Shown: piece after piece, positions 33,890 through 43,214 of the stretch
How positions within the stretch are numbered: position 1 is the stretch's first letter
How the letters are laid out: each line of letters opens with the position of its first letter
Source: DATJGF01 sp035495315
GTDB lineage: Bacteria > Verrucomicrobiota > Verrucomicrobiia > Limisphaerales > UBA8199
Assembly (NCBI GenBank): GCA_035495315.1
Contig: DATJGF010000158.1
Coordinates: forward strand, 1 to 64,000
Direction: 5' to 3'
DNA length: 64,000 nt
Notes under the pieces: generated by a model
What the model saw: only the letters and a program-made list of their open reading frames with translations
Databases searched by the model: none
What the model was told of the DNA's origin: nothing
Program-made: the position numbers and the translations under genes

Positions 33890-35773
33890 ATGATGAACAA
33901 TAGCGCGATTCAACTGCAAGTCATCGATTGGGTCATCGTCCTGATTACCCTCATTATTTGTTTTTTCCCGGCACTGTTTTTTGGACGGCGTGCCAGCAAG
34001 AATACTTCCGAGTTTTTCGTTTCAGGCCGTTCCGTGCCGTGGTGGCTGGCGGGCTTGTCGATGGTAGCGACCACTTTCAGCAGTGATACGCCGAACCTGG
34101 TGACCGATATCGTGCGCCGACAAGGGGTCGCCGGCAATTGGTGTTGGTGGGCCTTTACTCTGACCGGCATGGCTACCGTTTTCTTTTACGCCCGGCTATG
34201 GCGACGCTCGCGGGTTATGACTGATCTCGAGTTCTACGAGATTCGTTACTCGGGCAAAGCCGCAGGTTTTGTGCGCGGATTCCGCTCTGTGTACCTCGGG
34301 CTGTTTTTCAATTGCTTCATCATGGCGACCGTTTTTCTCGCCGCGTGCAAAATCGCCGCGGTTTTGTTTGGACTCGAACGCTGGCAGACGTTGCTGATCT
34401 GCGGAGTTTTAAACGTCGCGTTCGCCGCACATTCGGGACTGTGGGGCGTGTTGGTGATCGATATGATCCAATTCTTCGTCAAGATGACTGCGGTCATCGC
34501 CGCCGCCTGGTTCGCCGTCAAGCACATTGGCGGCATGCCTGCGCTGATCAGCGCGCTTTCAGCGAAAACCGGTCCCAATGGTATTAATTACCTGAATGTG
34601 CTGCCGAGCTTCACCAATAATTGGGACGTCGCTGTAACTGTCTTCATTATGCCGATTGCGGTCCAATGGTGGGCGGTCTGGTATCCGGGGGCCGAACCGG
34701 GCGGCGGCAGCTATATCGCGCAACGGATGCTGGCATCAAAATCCGAAAAGGATTCTCTCGGCGCCGTGCTGTTTTTCAATCTCGCGCATTACGTATTGCG
34801 TCCCTGGCCATGGATTCTTGTGGGATTGTGCTCCTTATTGGTCTATCCCGAATTGGCCGACATCCAAAAGGCATTTCCCAACCTCAATCCTCGGTTGCTG
34901 GGCCACGACGTCGCTTATCCGGCCATGCTGAGGTTCCTGCCGGTAGGCTTCATGGGTTTGATGGTCGGCGGACTCATTGCCGCAAATTCCTCAACGATCC
35001 TGACCCATCTTAATTGGGGTGCCTCGTACCTGGTGCACGATTTTTATCGGCGTTTTCTAAAGCCTGATGGTACGGAAGCACATTACGTCTGGATGGGCCG
35101 TATGGCGACCGTCGGGTTATTCTTTTGCGCCGCCGCATTAACGTTTTTTCTCGAAACGGCCAAGGATGCTTTTGATATAATGCTGCAAATCGGCGCGGGG
35201 ACCGGTTTGCTCTACCTGCTGCGCTGGTTTTGGTGGCGGATTAATGCCTGGTGCGAGGTGGCTGCCATGATCAGTTCGTTTCTGGTCTCCATGATACTGT
35301 TTGTGCTGCACAAAATGGGCGTTAGCACGGCTCTATTCGGAGGTGTGTTGAGTTTGGATCTGCCGATTACTATTGCGGCGACGACGATTTGCTGGCTCAT
35401 CGTCGCCTTTACGACGCCGCAAACTGATCGCCGCACTTTGATCGAGTTTTATCGCCGCGTCAAACCGTTCGGTCCCGGTTGGCGCCCTATCCAGGCGGTC
35501 GCCGGTCTCAAAGCGGGAGAGCAGGCGAGCGGAGAAAATATACCCTTGGCATTAGTGGGTTGGGCGGCCGGTTGCGCAGTCGTCTGGTCGGGACTGTTCA
35601 CCGTGGGGAACTTTTTGTATGGTCGAACGACTGCCGCGCTCGTGTTGTTGGCTGTGTTCGTCGCCGGTGGTTTCGTCCTGCTCGCTGTCATTCGGCGCCT
35701 CTGGTCTGGAGTTCCAGACGCAGACGCCTCATCCCAGTCCGCAACTCATGAAACATCCAGCAGCGCTCATTAG
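33890..35773 (+). CDS. Sodium:solute symporter (SSS family)
   Basis: An inner-membrane Na+-coupled permease of about 627 residues with some 13 hydrophobic helices. Family motifs include the Nterm GRRASKNTSEFFVSGRSVPWW, followed by GLSMVATTFSSDTPNLV, where helix 1 forms the substrate site, and a long run of helices to the C-terminus. The ORF is open from a TTG at 33869; I chose the ATG at 33890 (another ATG at 33893). It lies between the FG-GAP protein and GH20 genes and probably imports the sugar released by the hexosaminidase, such as N-acetylglucosamine. That substrate is inferred from context. Confidence 0.88.
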   Translation: MMNNSAIQLQVIDWVIVLITLIICFFPALFFGRRASKNTSEFFVSGRSVPWWLAGLSMVATTFSSDTPNLVTDIVRRQGVAGNWCWWAFTLTGMATVFFYARLWRRSRVMTDLEFYEIRYSGKAAGFVRGFRSVYLGLFFNCFIMATVFLAACKIAAVLFGLERWQTLLICGVLNVAFAAHSGLWGVLVIDMIQFFVKMTAVIAAAWFAVKHIGGMPALISALSAKTGPNGINYLNVLPSFTNNWDVAVTVFIMPIAVQWWAVWYPGAEPGGGSYIAQRMLASKSEKDSLGAVLFFNLAHYVLRPWPWILVGLCSLLVYPELADIQKAFPNLNPRLLGHDVAYPAMLRFLPVGFMGLMVGGLIAANSSTILTHLNWGASYLVHDFYRRFLKPDGTEAHYVWMGRMATVGLFFCAAALTFFLETAKDAFDIMLQIGAGTGLLYLLRWFWWRINAWCEVAAMISSFLVSMILFVLHKMGVSTALFGGVLSLDLPITIAATTICWLIVAFTTPQTDRRTLIEFYRRVKPFGPGWRPIQAVAGLKAGEQASGENIPLALVGWAAGCAVVWSGLFTVGNFLYGRTTAALVLLAVFVAGGFVLLAVIRRLWSGVPDADASSQSATHETSSSAH

Positions 35774-35915
35774 AGAAATAGGCCGCAATAGCCGGCGGCA
35801 GACAAACACACAACAATTCTGCAACATCCCGGACTGCGCCAGTTGGCTGGCGCCGTCGATTAGGTTTGTTCGCAGCAGCAAGCGACAGAGGACAGTCGCC
35901 GACCAAAACAATGGC

Positions 35916-37571
35916 GTGTTATCGCGAGTCCCTGTTGATGCGCTGTTGGTTCTTTTATTGGGGATTTCATGTTGTGTGGTTAAGTGCGCCGCGGGCTCTT
36001 TGGACTCCGCCATCATTCCGCAGCCGGGAAAAATCGAAAAACGTGAAGGCGCTTTCCACATCAGGGGAGATACCCGAATTGTGTGCGATGGGGCACCGCG
36101 TGTATTAGGCGATTATCTAAGTGAACATCTTCGTCGTTCTACCACATATAACCTGAAGGTTATTGGATCTGCTCGCGAACTGACTAATGCGATTCTGTTG
36201 ACGACTCGGGACGCACAAGCAGCTCTCGGCAGTGAAGGCTACACGCTTTCAGTCACTCCAGGGGACATCGCGATTCGGGCGACTCAATCAGCCGGTTTGT
36301 TTTATGGGGTGCAATCGCTTCTGCAACTCCTTCCACCGGAGGCACTGGCCACCAATCGCGTACAGGACGTGGATTGGACTCTACCTGGCCTACAAATCGA
36401 GGACCGGCCACGGTTTGTCTGGCGCGGGTTTCTGCTGGACGTCGGACGGCACTTTTTCAGCCCGACTGAGATCAAAGAGGTTTTTGACCTCATGGCTTTG
36501 TACAAACTCAACACCTTTCATTGGCACCTCACCGATGATCAAGGCTGGCGAATTGAAATCAAAAAATACCCGCGCCTGGTCCAGGCCGGCGCGTGGCGAA
36601 AGAACATCGGATTCGGATTGGATCCTAAAGAAAGCAATGCGTACGGTCCCGATGGCCGATACGGCGGATTCTATTCCCAAGCGCAGGTGCGTGAGCTCGT
36701 TGGGTACGCCCGCGCGCGTAATATTACCATCGTGCCGGAAATCGAGATGCCGGGTCACGCCAGCGCGGCCCTGGCGGCTTACCCGCAGTTCAGTTGTTTT
36801 GGTGGGCCCTATAATACCGATATCGGCGGCGGCATTTATGCCGGGGTCTATTGCGCCGGTAAAGACGAGACGTTCGAGTTTGTGCAAAATGTGCTGGCGG
36901 AGGTTTGTGCGCTATTTCCCGGCAAGTACATCCACATTGGTGGCGACGAAGTGCCGCCGGATAATTGGCATAAATGTCCACGATGCCAGGCGCGCATGCA
37001 ACGGGAAGGACTGAAAAGCGAGCACGAACTGGAAAGTTATTTCGTCCGTCGGGTTGAGAAGTTTCTTAATGCTCGGCATCGAAACTTGATTGGATGGAGT
37101 GAAATTCGGGAGGGCGGTCTGGCGCAAAATGCCGCGATCATGGATTGGATCGGCGGAGCCGTAGAAGCCGCGACTGCCGGACACGATGTGGTGATGACGC
37201 CAACCGACTACTGTTATCTGGATTATTACCAAGCGACGAATCACCCTGAACCAAAGGCGATAGGCGGTTATTTGCCCTTAGAGCGGGTTTATGCGTTTGA
37301 ACCAATCCCAGCGGGACTTCCGCCTCAGTTCCATTCTCATATATTGGGCGCACAAGGCAACCTGTGGACCGAGTACATCGGTTCGCTGAGACATGCGGAG
37401 TATATGATGTTCCCGCGCCTCTGTGCGCTGGCGGAGGTCGCCTGGTCACCTGCAGGCACGCGCAACTACGATGACTTCTTCCGGCGCCTCCAGGTCCATG
37501 GTCGCCGGTTTGATGAAATGGGGGTCAATTATCGACGCCAGTCGCTAACGGCCCCTGTTTCGAGACCGTGA
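35916..37571 (+). CDS. Beta-N-acetylhexosaminidase, GH20
   Basis: Releases terminal N-acetylglucosamine or N-acetylgalactosamine from chitin oligomers or glycoconjugates by substrate-assisted catalysis. The GH20 N-terminal domain (~30-170) is followed by the TIM barrel: FHWHLTDDQGWRIEIKKYP, VPEIEMPGHASAALAAYP and HIGGDEVPP, where Asp344-Glu345 are the catalytic pair. The ORF extends to 35619 and an ATG at 35748 exists, but a GTG at 35916 directly precedes a signal-like segment (VDALLVLLLGISCCVVKCA), and upstream residues look untranslated. The start is therefore uncertain. Its stop overlaps the next gene's ATG (TGATG). Confidence 0.88.
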   Translation: MLSRVPVDALLVLLLGISCCVVKCAAGSLDSAIIPQPGKIEKREGAFHIRGDTRIVCDGAPRVLGDYLSEHLRRSTTYNLKVIGSARELTNAILLTTRDAQAALGSEGYTLSVTPGDIAIRATQSAGLFYGVQSLLQLLPPEALATNRVQDVDWTLPGLQIEDRPRFVWRGFLLDVGRHFFSPTEIKEVFDLMALYKLNTFHWHLTDDQGWRIEIKKYPRLVQAGAWRKNIGFGLDPKESNAYGPDGRYGGFYSQAQVRELVGYARARNITIVPEIEMPGHASAALAAYPQFSCFGGPYNTDIGGGIYAGVYCAGKDETFEFVQNVLAEVCALFPGKYIHIGGDEVPPDNWHKCPRCQARMQREGLKSEHELESYFVRRVEKFLNARHRNLIGWSEIREGGLAQNAAIMDWIGGAVEAATAGHDVVMTPTDYCYLDYYQATNHPEPKAIGGYLPLERVYAFEPIPAGLPPQFHSHILGAQGNLWTEYIGSLRHAEYMMFPRLCALAEVAWSPAGTRNYDDFFRRLQVHGRRFDEMGVNYRRQSLTAPVSRP

Positions 37572-38464
37572 TGGCAAAGACCTTATTAGTCTTAGCCGCC
37601 GGCATGGGCAGCCGTTATGGCGGCCTGAAACAAATCGATCCGATCGGTCCGAGTGGCGAGACCTTGATGGATTACTCGGTTTTTGACGCGCTTCGCGCCG
37701 GATTCGACAAGGTGGTCTTTGTTATTCGGCGCGAGATCGAGCGGGACTTTAAGAGCAAAATAGGGCGGCGGTACGAACAACGCGTTCCGGTCGAATATGT
37801 CTATCAGGAGCTGAATTGCCTGCCGGCTGGTTTCAATGTCCCGGCAAATCGCCAAAAACCGTGGGGGACCGGCCATGCGGTGCTGGTCGCCGCGGAGGCG
37901 GTTCGCGAACCCTTTGCCGCAATCAACGCCGACGATTTTTACGGCGCCGAATCGTTTCGAGTGCTCGCCCAGCACTTGCAATCAAACACGCGCGATTATG
38001 CCATGGTCGGCTTTCAACTGCGCAACACGCTGTCAGATTTTGGGAGTGTCGCGCGCGGCTTTTGCCGAGTCGGACCCGACGGCTTTCTCGAAGATGTCGT
38101 TGAGCTTACCCGGATCGAGCGAGATGGCGATGCTGCCAAGTACACAGACCAGGCCGGGGTTCATCCGCTGAGCGGCGATGAAATCGTCTCCTTAAATATG
38201 TGGGGTTTCCAATCCCAGATCTTCCCCCTGCTCGCGCGGGAGTTCGTTGAATTTCTCAAGTCAAATCGCCAGGACGAAAGAGCCGAGTTTTTTCTCTCCT
38301 CCGTAATTGGCGGCCTGGTGACCGCCGGTGAATCCAACGTTAAGGTTCTGCGCACACCCGATTCGTGGTTCGGCATTACCTACAAAGCAGATCGGGCTTT
38401 GGTGATCTCCGGGATTCAGCGCCTGATCGAAAGAGGAGTTTATCCCCAGAGACTTTGGGGGTGA
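37571..38464 (+). CDS. Nucleotidyltransferase (sugar-phosphate NTP transferase family)
   Basis: A 297-residue nucleotidyltransferase. The N-terminal LVLAAGMGSRYGGLKQ is the nucleotide-binding GxGxRxxxxK signature, INADDFYG carries the metal-binding Asp pair and WGTGHAVLVAAEAV is a further substrate-loop motif. The family joins NTP to a sugar 1-phosphate. Its start overlaps the GH20 stop by one base (TGATG), showing translational coupling, so it probably works on the hexosamine freed by GH20, for example forming UDP-GlcNAc or a related sugar; that is inference. An in-frame GTG at 37568 is an alternative start. Confidence 0.82.
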   Translation: MAKTLLVLAAGMGSRYGGLKQIDPIGPSGETLMDYSVFDALRAGFDKVVFVIRREIERDFKSKIGRRYEQRVPVEYVYQELNCLPAGFNVPANRQKPWGTGHAVLVAAEAVREPFAAINADDFYGAESFRVLAQHLQSNTRDYAMVGFQLRNTLSDFGSVARGFCRVGPDGFLEDVVELTRIERDGDAAKYTDQAGVHPLSGDEIVSLNMWGFQSQIFPLLAREFVEFLKSNRQDERAEFFLSSVIGGLVTAGESNVKVLRTPDSWFGITYKADRALVISGIQRLIERGVYPQRLWG

Positions 38465-38473
38465 ACGCCGAAT

Positions 38474-38914
38474 TCAAGGTGGCGGGGCATCTCGCTGCGG
38501 CGGCTGGCGTAGCTCCAAACCAGGTTTCGAAGGTCCCGCCAAGGCAGCTCCCGCGACAGTCAGCAATGCGAACCCAAGCGGCCCATACCACCGCGAGCCG
38601 AATGGATACATCCGGTAGGCGTTGTTCCCCTCAGATACTCCGACGAGAATTGCGACGGCCACCCGCGCCCAGCCCTCGCCGCGGCGGACCGGGCCGTTGG
38701 CCAGAATTAGCGCGGTCACGCCAACAGCCAGTAGGCATCCTCCGATCGACCGGAGCAACGCCAAGTCTAACTCGGCGTAACGTGGATCGAGTGCTCCAAG
38801 ATAAGCCACGTGATTGGCGGGAATCGACGGTACCAGTAAATCGTACGATGCGCCGAGGATGACTAAAACGCCCGCGGCGTTCAGCAGGATCAAGCCCACA
38901 GTTCGGCGATTCAT
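38474..38914 (-). CDS. Four-helix integral membrane protein of unknown function
   Basis: A 146-residue protein, with start MNRRTVGLILLNAAGVL at 38914 supported by AAGGGG 6 bp upstream (the ORF is open to 38944). Helices are predicted at ~6-26, ~50-70, ~80-95 and ~108-128, typical of DUF4345-like small membrane proteins, though I am not sure of the family. The C-terminus is Pro-rich. It converges on the nucleotidyltransferase gene, ending 10 bp from its stop. No functional clue is seen. Confidence 0.6.
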   Translation of the reverse strand: MNRRTVGLILLNAAGVLVILGASYDLLVPSIPANHVAYLGALDPRYAELDLALLRSIGGCLLAVGVTALILANGPVRRGEGWARVAVAILVGVSEGNNAYRMYPFGSRWYGPLGFALLTVAGAALAGPSKPGLELRQPPQRDAPPP

Positions 38915-38969
38915 GCTACCCCTTCGGCTGCATTCCGGATCCACAGCTCTGGGCTCCGGGTAGCATCAT

Positions 38970-40379
38970 TTAAAGTTTTTTGATCGAGATGTGCCTGAAC
39001 ATCACCGGGTCATTGTGACCGGCAAAGCCGAAGTAGCCTTTGGTGCGGTTCTTGCCCGGGTGCTCATGGCCTGCGAGATAGTCGTTCACCTTGCTCAGGT
39101 CGCAATCAAGAATGACGGTGCCATTCAGTTCGACCTTGATCGTCGAGCCTCTAACCGTGACCTCTTCGTAATTCCATTCGCCAATAGGATGTTGGTAGCC
39201 GCGATGGGCTGCCCTCATGCCGTAAGCCGAACCATGCGCCTGGCGCGGATCAATTTTGTCGCCGGTGGCCTTCTCATAATTGTCATCCAGCACCTGGAGT
39301 TCGCACATGCCGTCGTAAGCCGTATCCCCCTGTCCGGGATAGCGAATTGCCAAACCGTTATTTCCGCCTGGCGGCAGCCTAAACTCCAACCGTGCGACGA
39401 AATCGCCGTATTCCCCTTTGGTGTAGATCGTGCCGCCTTTGCCAGGCCGGCACATGATGGCGGCATCCTTCACCTGGTATTCATTTACGGGTCCGGCCCA
39501 GCCGTCGAAATCCTTCCCGTTGAACACAGATTCAAAACCGGCAGGATCCTTGCCGCGCAGCAGCTTGTTTGCTTCATCCGAACCGATTTCTCGGATGTAA
39601 AGGTTGCGCCAGCGGATTTCGCCGCCGTGCGTTTGGAGTTGCAACGGTCCCTTGGGCGGAACCGGCAGCTTTCGATCGTAATAGTTCTCCATCAACGCGC
39701 CGTCGACCGTTTTCTTTTCGTTGAGCCAGACCCAGACGCGCGAACCAACCATGATGATGCGAAAATGATTCCATTCCCCAAATGGTTTATCCGCCCGCAC
39801 CAAAGGGTCCTTGCCCGGCGCGCCGGGGCTGTTATTCCATAACGCTCCGGAGCCTTTGTCCGCACCCAGCTCGATTTTGTTCTTCTCAGTCGAATCCCAA
39901 ATTTGGACCTGTGGGCAACCGCGGAGGTAAATGCCACTGTCAGCGAGCGGGACGGTTCGGTAATCGATGAGCAATTCGAAATCGCCGTAATATTTGTCCG
40001 TCGTGAGATAGAGCCCTTTGCCATCGTTGACCAACTCGTCGCCTTGAACGCTCCAATGCTGCTGGATGTCTTTCAGGCTATCGTCATGTTTCTTTTTGAA
40101 TTCGTCGGCTGGAAGCGCCATGTATTTGCGCGGGTCTTCAGTTTCAGCGCCCCACCAGCCGGTAAGATCCTGCCCATTGAATAGGGCGGTGAAGCCGGGC
40201 GGGGGCGTGCCGGCGGGATGTTTGCCAAAGAAAGCACAGGATGTTACGGCAAAAATCAGGAGGCTGGCGAAAATATGGAACCTGAAGCCCGAAATTCGAA
40301 AATCGAATGCTCCAGAGATCGGCGTACGCGGGTAAACGATTGGCTTTTGGCATTGGGGATTAGGGAATTCAGATTTCAT
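38970..40379 (-). CDS. Lipoprotein with two DUF1080 (3-keto-glycoside hydrolase-like) domains
   Basis: A 469-residue predicted outer-surface lipoprotein. AVTSC (lipobox, Cys48) follows a hydrophobic stretch. Two concanavalin-like DUF1080 domains occupy ~60-265 (GFTALFNGQDLTGWWG to RNLYIREIG) and ~275-465 (FESVFNGKDFDGWAG to MFRHISIKKL), each starting with the LFNGxDLxGW motif typical of the family, which includes 3-keto-disaccharide hydrolases. The N-terminal region is unusually long because residues ~24-36 (FDFRISGFRFH) are encoded by a dispersed TTCGAAATCCG-type repeat. The ORF extends to 40556 but that part crosses a large inverted repeat, so the ATG at 40379 is preferred. Confidence 0.82.
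   Translation of the reverse strand: MKSEFPNPQCQKPIVYPRTPISGAFDFRISGFRFHIFASLLIFAVTSCAFFGKHPAGTPPPGFTALFNGQDLTGWWGAETEDPRKYMALPADEFKKKHDDSLKDIQQHWSVQGDELVNDGKGLYLTTDKYYGDFELLIDYRTVPLADSGIYLRGCPQVQIWDSTEKNKIELGADKGSGALWNNSPGAPGKDPLVRADKPFGEWNHFRIIMVGSRVWVWLNEKKTVDGALMENYYDRKLPVPPKGPLQLQTHGGEIRWRNLYIREIGSDEANKLLRGKDPAGFESVFNGKDFDGWAGPVNEYQVKDAAIMCRPGKGGTIYTKGEYGDFVARLEFRLPPGGNNGLAIRYPGQGDTAYDGMCELQVLDDNYEKATGDKIDPRQAHGSAYGMRAAHRGYQHPIGEWNYEEVTVRGSTIKVELNGTVILDCDLSKVNDYLAGHEHPGKNRTKGYFGFAGHNDPVMFRHISIKKL
40282..40307. repeat. Dispersed TTCGAA-type repeat copy inside a coding start
   Basis: CTGAAGCCCGAAATTCGAAA continues to 40307 and matches the family seen at 10731-10867. It lies within the 5' end of the DUF1080 lipoprotein gene and encodes part of its signal peptide. 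Confidence 0.65.
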
Positions 40380-40453
40380 AGGGGTTATGGCTAAGCAAGT
40401 CGACGCGGTTTCGCAATCCCGAAGTTTGTTTGTTACCGGTTTAGGATTGCGCG

Positions 40454-40546
40454 TCAGCGTTTTGGAGTGCGCCAGTGCCCTGGCGCTTTGAATCTGCGGG
40501 CGGCTATCCGAAAGGGCCAGAGCACTGACGCACTCCAAAACGCTGA
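40454..40546. repeat. 36-bp inverted repeat with 21-base loop
   Basis: Arms at 40454-40489 and 40511-40546 match as reverse complements at 33 of 36 positions, around a 21-base spacer; both contain the core TTTTGGAGTGCG or its complement. The flanks extend the symmetry weakly (AGGATTG near 40443, CAATCCT near 40554). It lies between the DUF1080 and SIS genes, 70 bp from the DUF1080 start. It is probably a dispersed intergenic palindrome that can fold into a long hairpin. Confidence 0.8.
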
Positions 40547-40558
40547 TAGACTCCAATC

Positions 40559-42457
40559 CTATATTTGTCCCGACATCAATCGCTGTTCCGCCTCCCGGTT
40601 CCCGACACCATGTTTCATACGCGTGACCGCGAGGCCTACGACTGGTGGATAGGCTTTATCGGCTTTCATGCGCGGTTCGACGTACTCAATAACCTCAAAC
40701 AGGAGATGGTTGGCCTCGTTGTAAGGCAAGCTCGTGAGTTTCTCGATGTAGCGTGTCGCGCGGTCAATCAGCTTCAAATTGCTCGGCACAACCCAGATCA
40801 TGAAGTTGCCCATCACGCGCCCGAGTCGCACCATCGTGCAGGTGGATAGCGCATTGAGCAACAGCTTCACTCCTACGCGCATTACTCCATTCAACAGAAA
40901 CTCGGTCTTAGGCAAAGGCACCAAAACAGAGACGCATTCGCGATCCCAGGAGTTGATAAAATCGGCGACCGATTTAAGCGAGCCCTCATGTCCAAAATAA
41001 ACGAGTCCGGTTCGAGTGCCGGATTTGCGGGCATTTTCAAGCTGCGTGCGCAAAAACCCGTTCGTCGATAATAACGAGGCCCTCTCCTCTTCTACCATAA
41101 TGCCGATAGCCGAATCCGCTTTGCTCAACGGGCGATAAGGAAGACCATCAAGGCCAATTTTGAAGCGCATCAATTCGGGATAACCGATGCGGCGGATCGT
41201 CTCGATCGTTTGGGCTGACTGCTGTCCCCCTACCAGGCTACGTACCTCCTCAGCAGACCATTCGACGCAGCGTGGCTTGCGTTTGATGAGACGTTCCCAG
41301 GCAACCGCGCTTTCTGAATAAGGGATGCATAAGAATGCCCAGGATTCACTCGCGGTCGCATCGTCAAATTTGCGGAATGGCGGCGTGCAATAGGTCGGCG
41401 CCCGCTCCGTCGTGTCCGTTAATACATCGATCCCGAGACGGTCAGCGAAATAGGTGCTCCTCTGGCCGGCCCGATAGGTCACTTCCTCCAACGCAACCAG
41501 CCGGGTGAGTTGGGATAGCACGGGCGATGATTTCAGGAACGCGTGCATTTCAGCCAGGTTGCCAAGGAACTCCGCAGGCACGGCATGTGAATCCAGCGCG
41601 TAATGCCCTCGCGGTTCGAAGGATTTCATCAGGTCGCGCACGACCATTTCCAAGACGGTCACCAGCACTGCCAGTTGAATGCTGGTAGCTTGCATCCGGG
41701 TTGACCCGGTAATCGCCATCGGGCCGGTCGTGAGATTTATCTTTTCAATTCGCGGTTCCTCGATGACCTCGCGACTCCGCTTGACGTGCCGGCAGAGAAT
41801 TTCGTCGGGATTATTGTAGACGAAATAGACCTTGGCGCCGGCTTCGACCCCTTTCCATGCGGTCCCAATAACAAACGACGTCTCGCCGCCCTCTGTGATT
41901 GCAAATACGACGTCTTTGTTGCAAACGCTCAGATCACTCAGCTGCTGTTTGCCGAACGCGGTGAAGTCTTCGAAGCCTTCGACGGCTTTGATTAGGGCAA
42001 AATCGCCGCCGGCCATCACCGCCAGGGCGCGTTCCTCCAGGTCCTGCGGTGGGGGCGAACAGCGCAAATCGCGTGCGCGCTGGCGCTGCCAAAAATCGCG
42101 CCAAATAGAAACCAGTTGAATGCTCAGCCTGCCCGTTGACCCGCAGCCGGTGAAAAAAAGCCGGCCTCCATTTATTAGGGCGTGCATCAGGCTGTCTTTG
42201 ATGCTTTCGACGCGTCCCGATTGAATAAACGACCGGTAGGTTTTCATCACGTCCTCATCTGCCTGGAACAGCAGCGCCAATGCGGCGGCAATGTCGCGTT
42301 TGGCGACCTCACTTAGTTTCGTCGTCACCGAATGTGACGATTCGGTCGTCAGTCCGCCCAACTGAAACTGCTCGCTGATCTTGAGGAAGTCCTCCGATCG
42401 TTTCTGCGAAAGCTGGCTCATTGCGGGATATGAGACGTGTTGCTCTGGACTGTGCAT
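40559..42457 (-). CDS. Double-SIS-domain protein, MurQ/glucokinase-regulator (GCKR)-like
   Basis: A ~632-residue protein with two sugar-isomerase (SIS) domains. The first contains FFTGCGSTGRLSIQ, VFAITEGGETSFVIG and TTGPMAITGSTRMQATS, closely resembling N-acetylmuramic-acid-6-phosphate etherase (MurQ). The second ends in NGVMRVGVKLLLNALSTCTM and GNFMIWVVPSNLKLIDRATR, the MurQ-like C-terminal motif. MurQ itself is about 300 residues with one SIS, whereas animal GCKR has two SIS domains and a similar length. Possible roles are etherase activity on amino sugars or binding a phosphosugar to regulate a kinase. Nearby GH20 and nucleotidyltransferase genes suggest amino-sugar metabolism. The start is uncertain (42472 GTG, 42457 or 42421 ATG). 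Confidence 0.78.
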   Translation of the reverse strand: MHSPEQHVSYPAMSQLSQKRSEDFLKISEQFQLGGLTTESSHSVTTKLSEVAKRDIAAALALLFQADEDVMKTYRSFIQSGRVESIKDSLMHALINGGRLFFTGCGSTGRLSIQLVSIWRDFWQRQRARDLRCSPPPQDLEERALAVMAGGDFALIKAVEGFEDFTAFGKQQLSDLSVCNKDVVFAITEGGETSFVIGTAWKGVEAGAKVYFVYNNPDEILCRHVKRSREVIEEPRIEKINLTTGPMAITGSTRMQATSIQLAVLVTVLEMVVRDLMKSFEPRGHYALDSHAVPAEFLGNLAEMHAFLKSSPVLSQLTRLVALEEVTYRAGQRSTYFADRLGIDVLTDTTERAPTYCTPPFRKFDDATASESWAFLCIPYSESAVAWERLIKRKPRCVEWSAEEVRSLVGGQQSAQTIETIRRIGYPELMRFKIGLDGLPYRPLSKADSAIGIMVEEERASLLSTNGFLRTQLENARKSGTRTGLVYFGHEGSLKSVADFINSWDRECVSVLVPLPKTEFLLNGVMRVGVKLLLNALSTCTMVRLGRVMGNFMIWVVPSNLKLIDRATRYIEKLTSLPYNEANHLLFEVIEYVEPRMKADKAYPPVVGLAVTRMKHGVGNREAEQRLMSGQI

Positions 42458-42583
42458 GAAGCTTTGCCCCACGGTGGACGAGGGGTCAAGCGAAAGATCA
42501 ACGAGGCGCGAGTGCCGGATTCCAGGAACAGAACGCCGGGTTCCACGGCCCTGTGGATCGAATCCGGCCTTATTTCGAGAATC

Positions 42584-43192
42584 TCAACACCCGGCGAGAG
42601 GAATCGCTGCCAATAACATGTGCTCCGCGCCCTGGGAGGAAAGCCGACTGCACATCAAATGGATCTCGCGCGCGGTCCATTGGCCAAACGAGGTTGCCGA
42701 AAATCGTTCTCCGGCTTTGGTGAGAATATCTGCTTCAAGGCGCCGCAGGTCCTTCAGCCGGCCCAAAGTAATGTGGCCATTAAATCGTTCTTCAGTTTTT
42801 TCTTTCGTGAACCTGGCTGTGACTTGTTCAACGGCCGAATGCAATTCCTGAAGTTGATTTCTATTATCCTGCACCCCGACCCACACGACCCGCGGCGCTT
42901 TGGCGCTGGGGAAAAACCCAAGGCCGCTGGCTCGCAATTCCAAAGGAGAAATGGACTCGCAAGTTGTGCGGAGCGAATCAATGAGTTGCTCCGCTAACGC
43001 TGCCTGCACATTTCCGAGGAACCGTAACGTCAGATGAAATTGGTCGGGTCTGGTCCACCGGGCGGAGATTCGAGGCAAGGCCTGACTCAAACATTTTTGT
43101 GCATTCGTTATTTCGGCTTTGACACTTTCGGGAACCGCGATGGCAACAAACAGACGGAGGCGCTCTTCAGATTGACTGCTGTGTTCCGCCAT
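42584..43192 (-). CDS. thpR: RNA 2',3'-cyclic phosphodiesterase
   Basis: A 202-residue 2H-phosphoesterase of the LigT/ThpR family, which opens 2',3'-cyclic phosphates on RNA. The two HxTx motifs are FHLTLRFLG (His53, Thr55) and NGHITLGRL (His140, Thr142), in the correct order and spacing for the fold. FVAIAVPESVKAEI at the start is also family-typical. It lies 23 bp from the aldo/keto reductase stop on the same strand and may be co-transcribed with it. Confidence 0.9.
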   Translation of the reverse strand: MAEHSSQSEERLRLFVAIAVPESVKAEITNAQKCLSQALPRISARWTRPDQFHLTLRFLGNVQAALAEQLIDSLRTTCESISPLELRASGLGFFPSAKAPRVVWVGVQDNRNQLQELHSAVEQVTARFTKEKTEERFNGHITLGRLKDLRRLEADILTKAGERFSATSFGQWTAREIHLMCSRLSSQGAEHMLLAAIPLAGC

Positions 43193-43214
43193 CGTCGTTG
43201 AGATCGACTCTGGT

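Noticed and set aside
38991..39842. Plus-strand ORF of 283 codons
   Set aside because: It overlaps the DUF1080 lipoprotein on the other strand, which is supported by two domain copies.
40380..40556. Extended N-terminus of the DUF1080 protein
   Set aside because: The extra frame crosses a 36-bp inverted repeat and precedes an internal signal/lipobox, so it is probably not translated.
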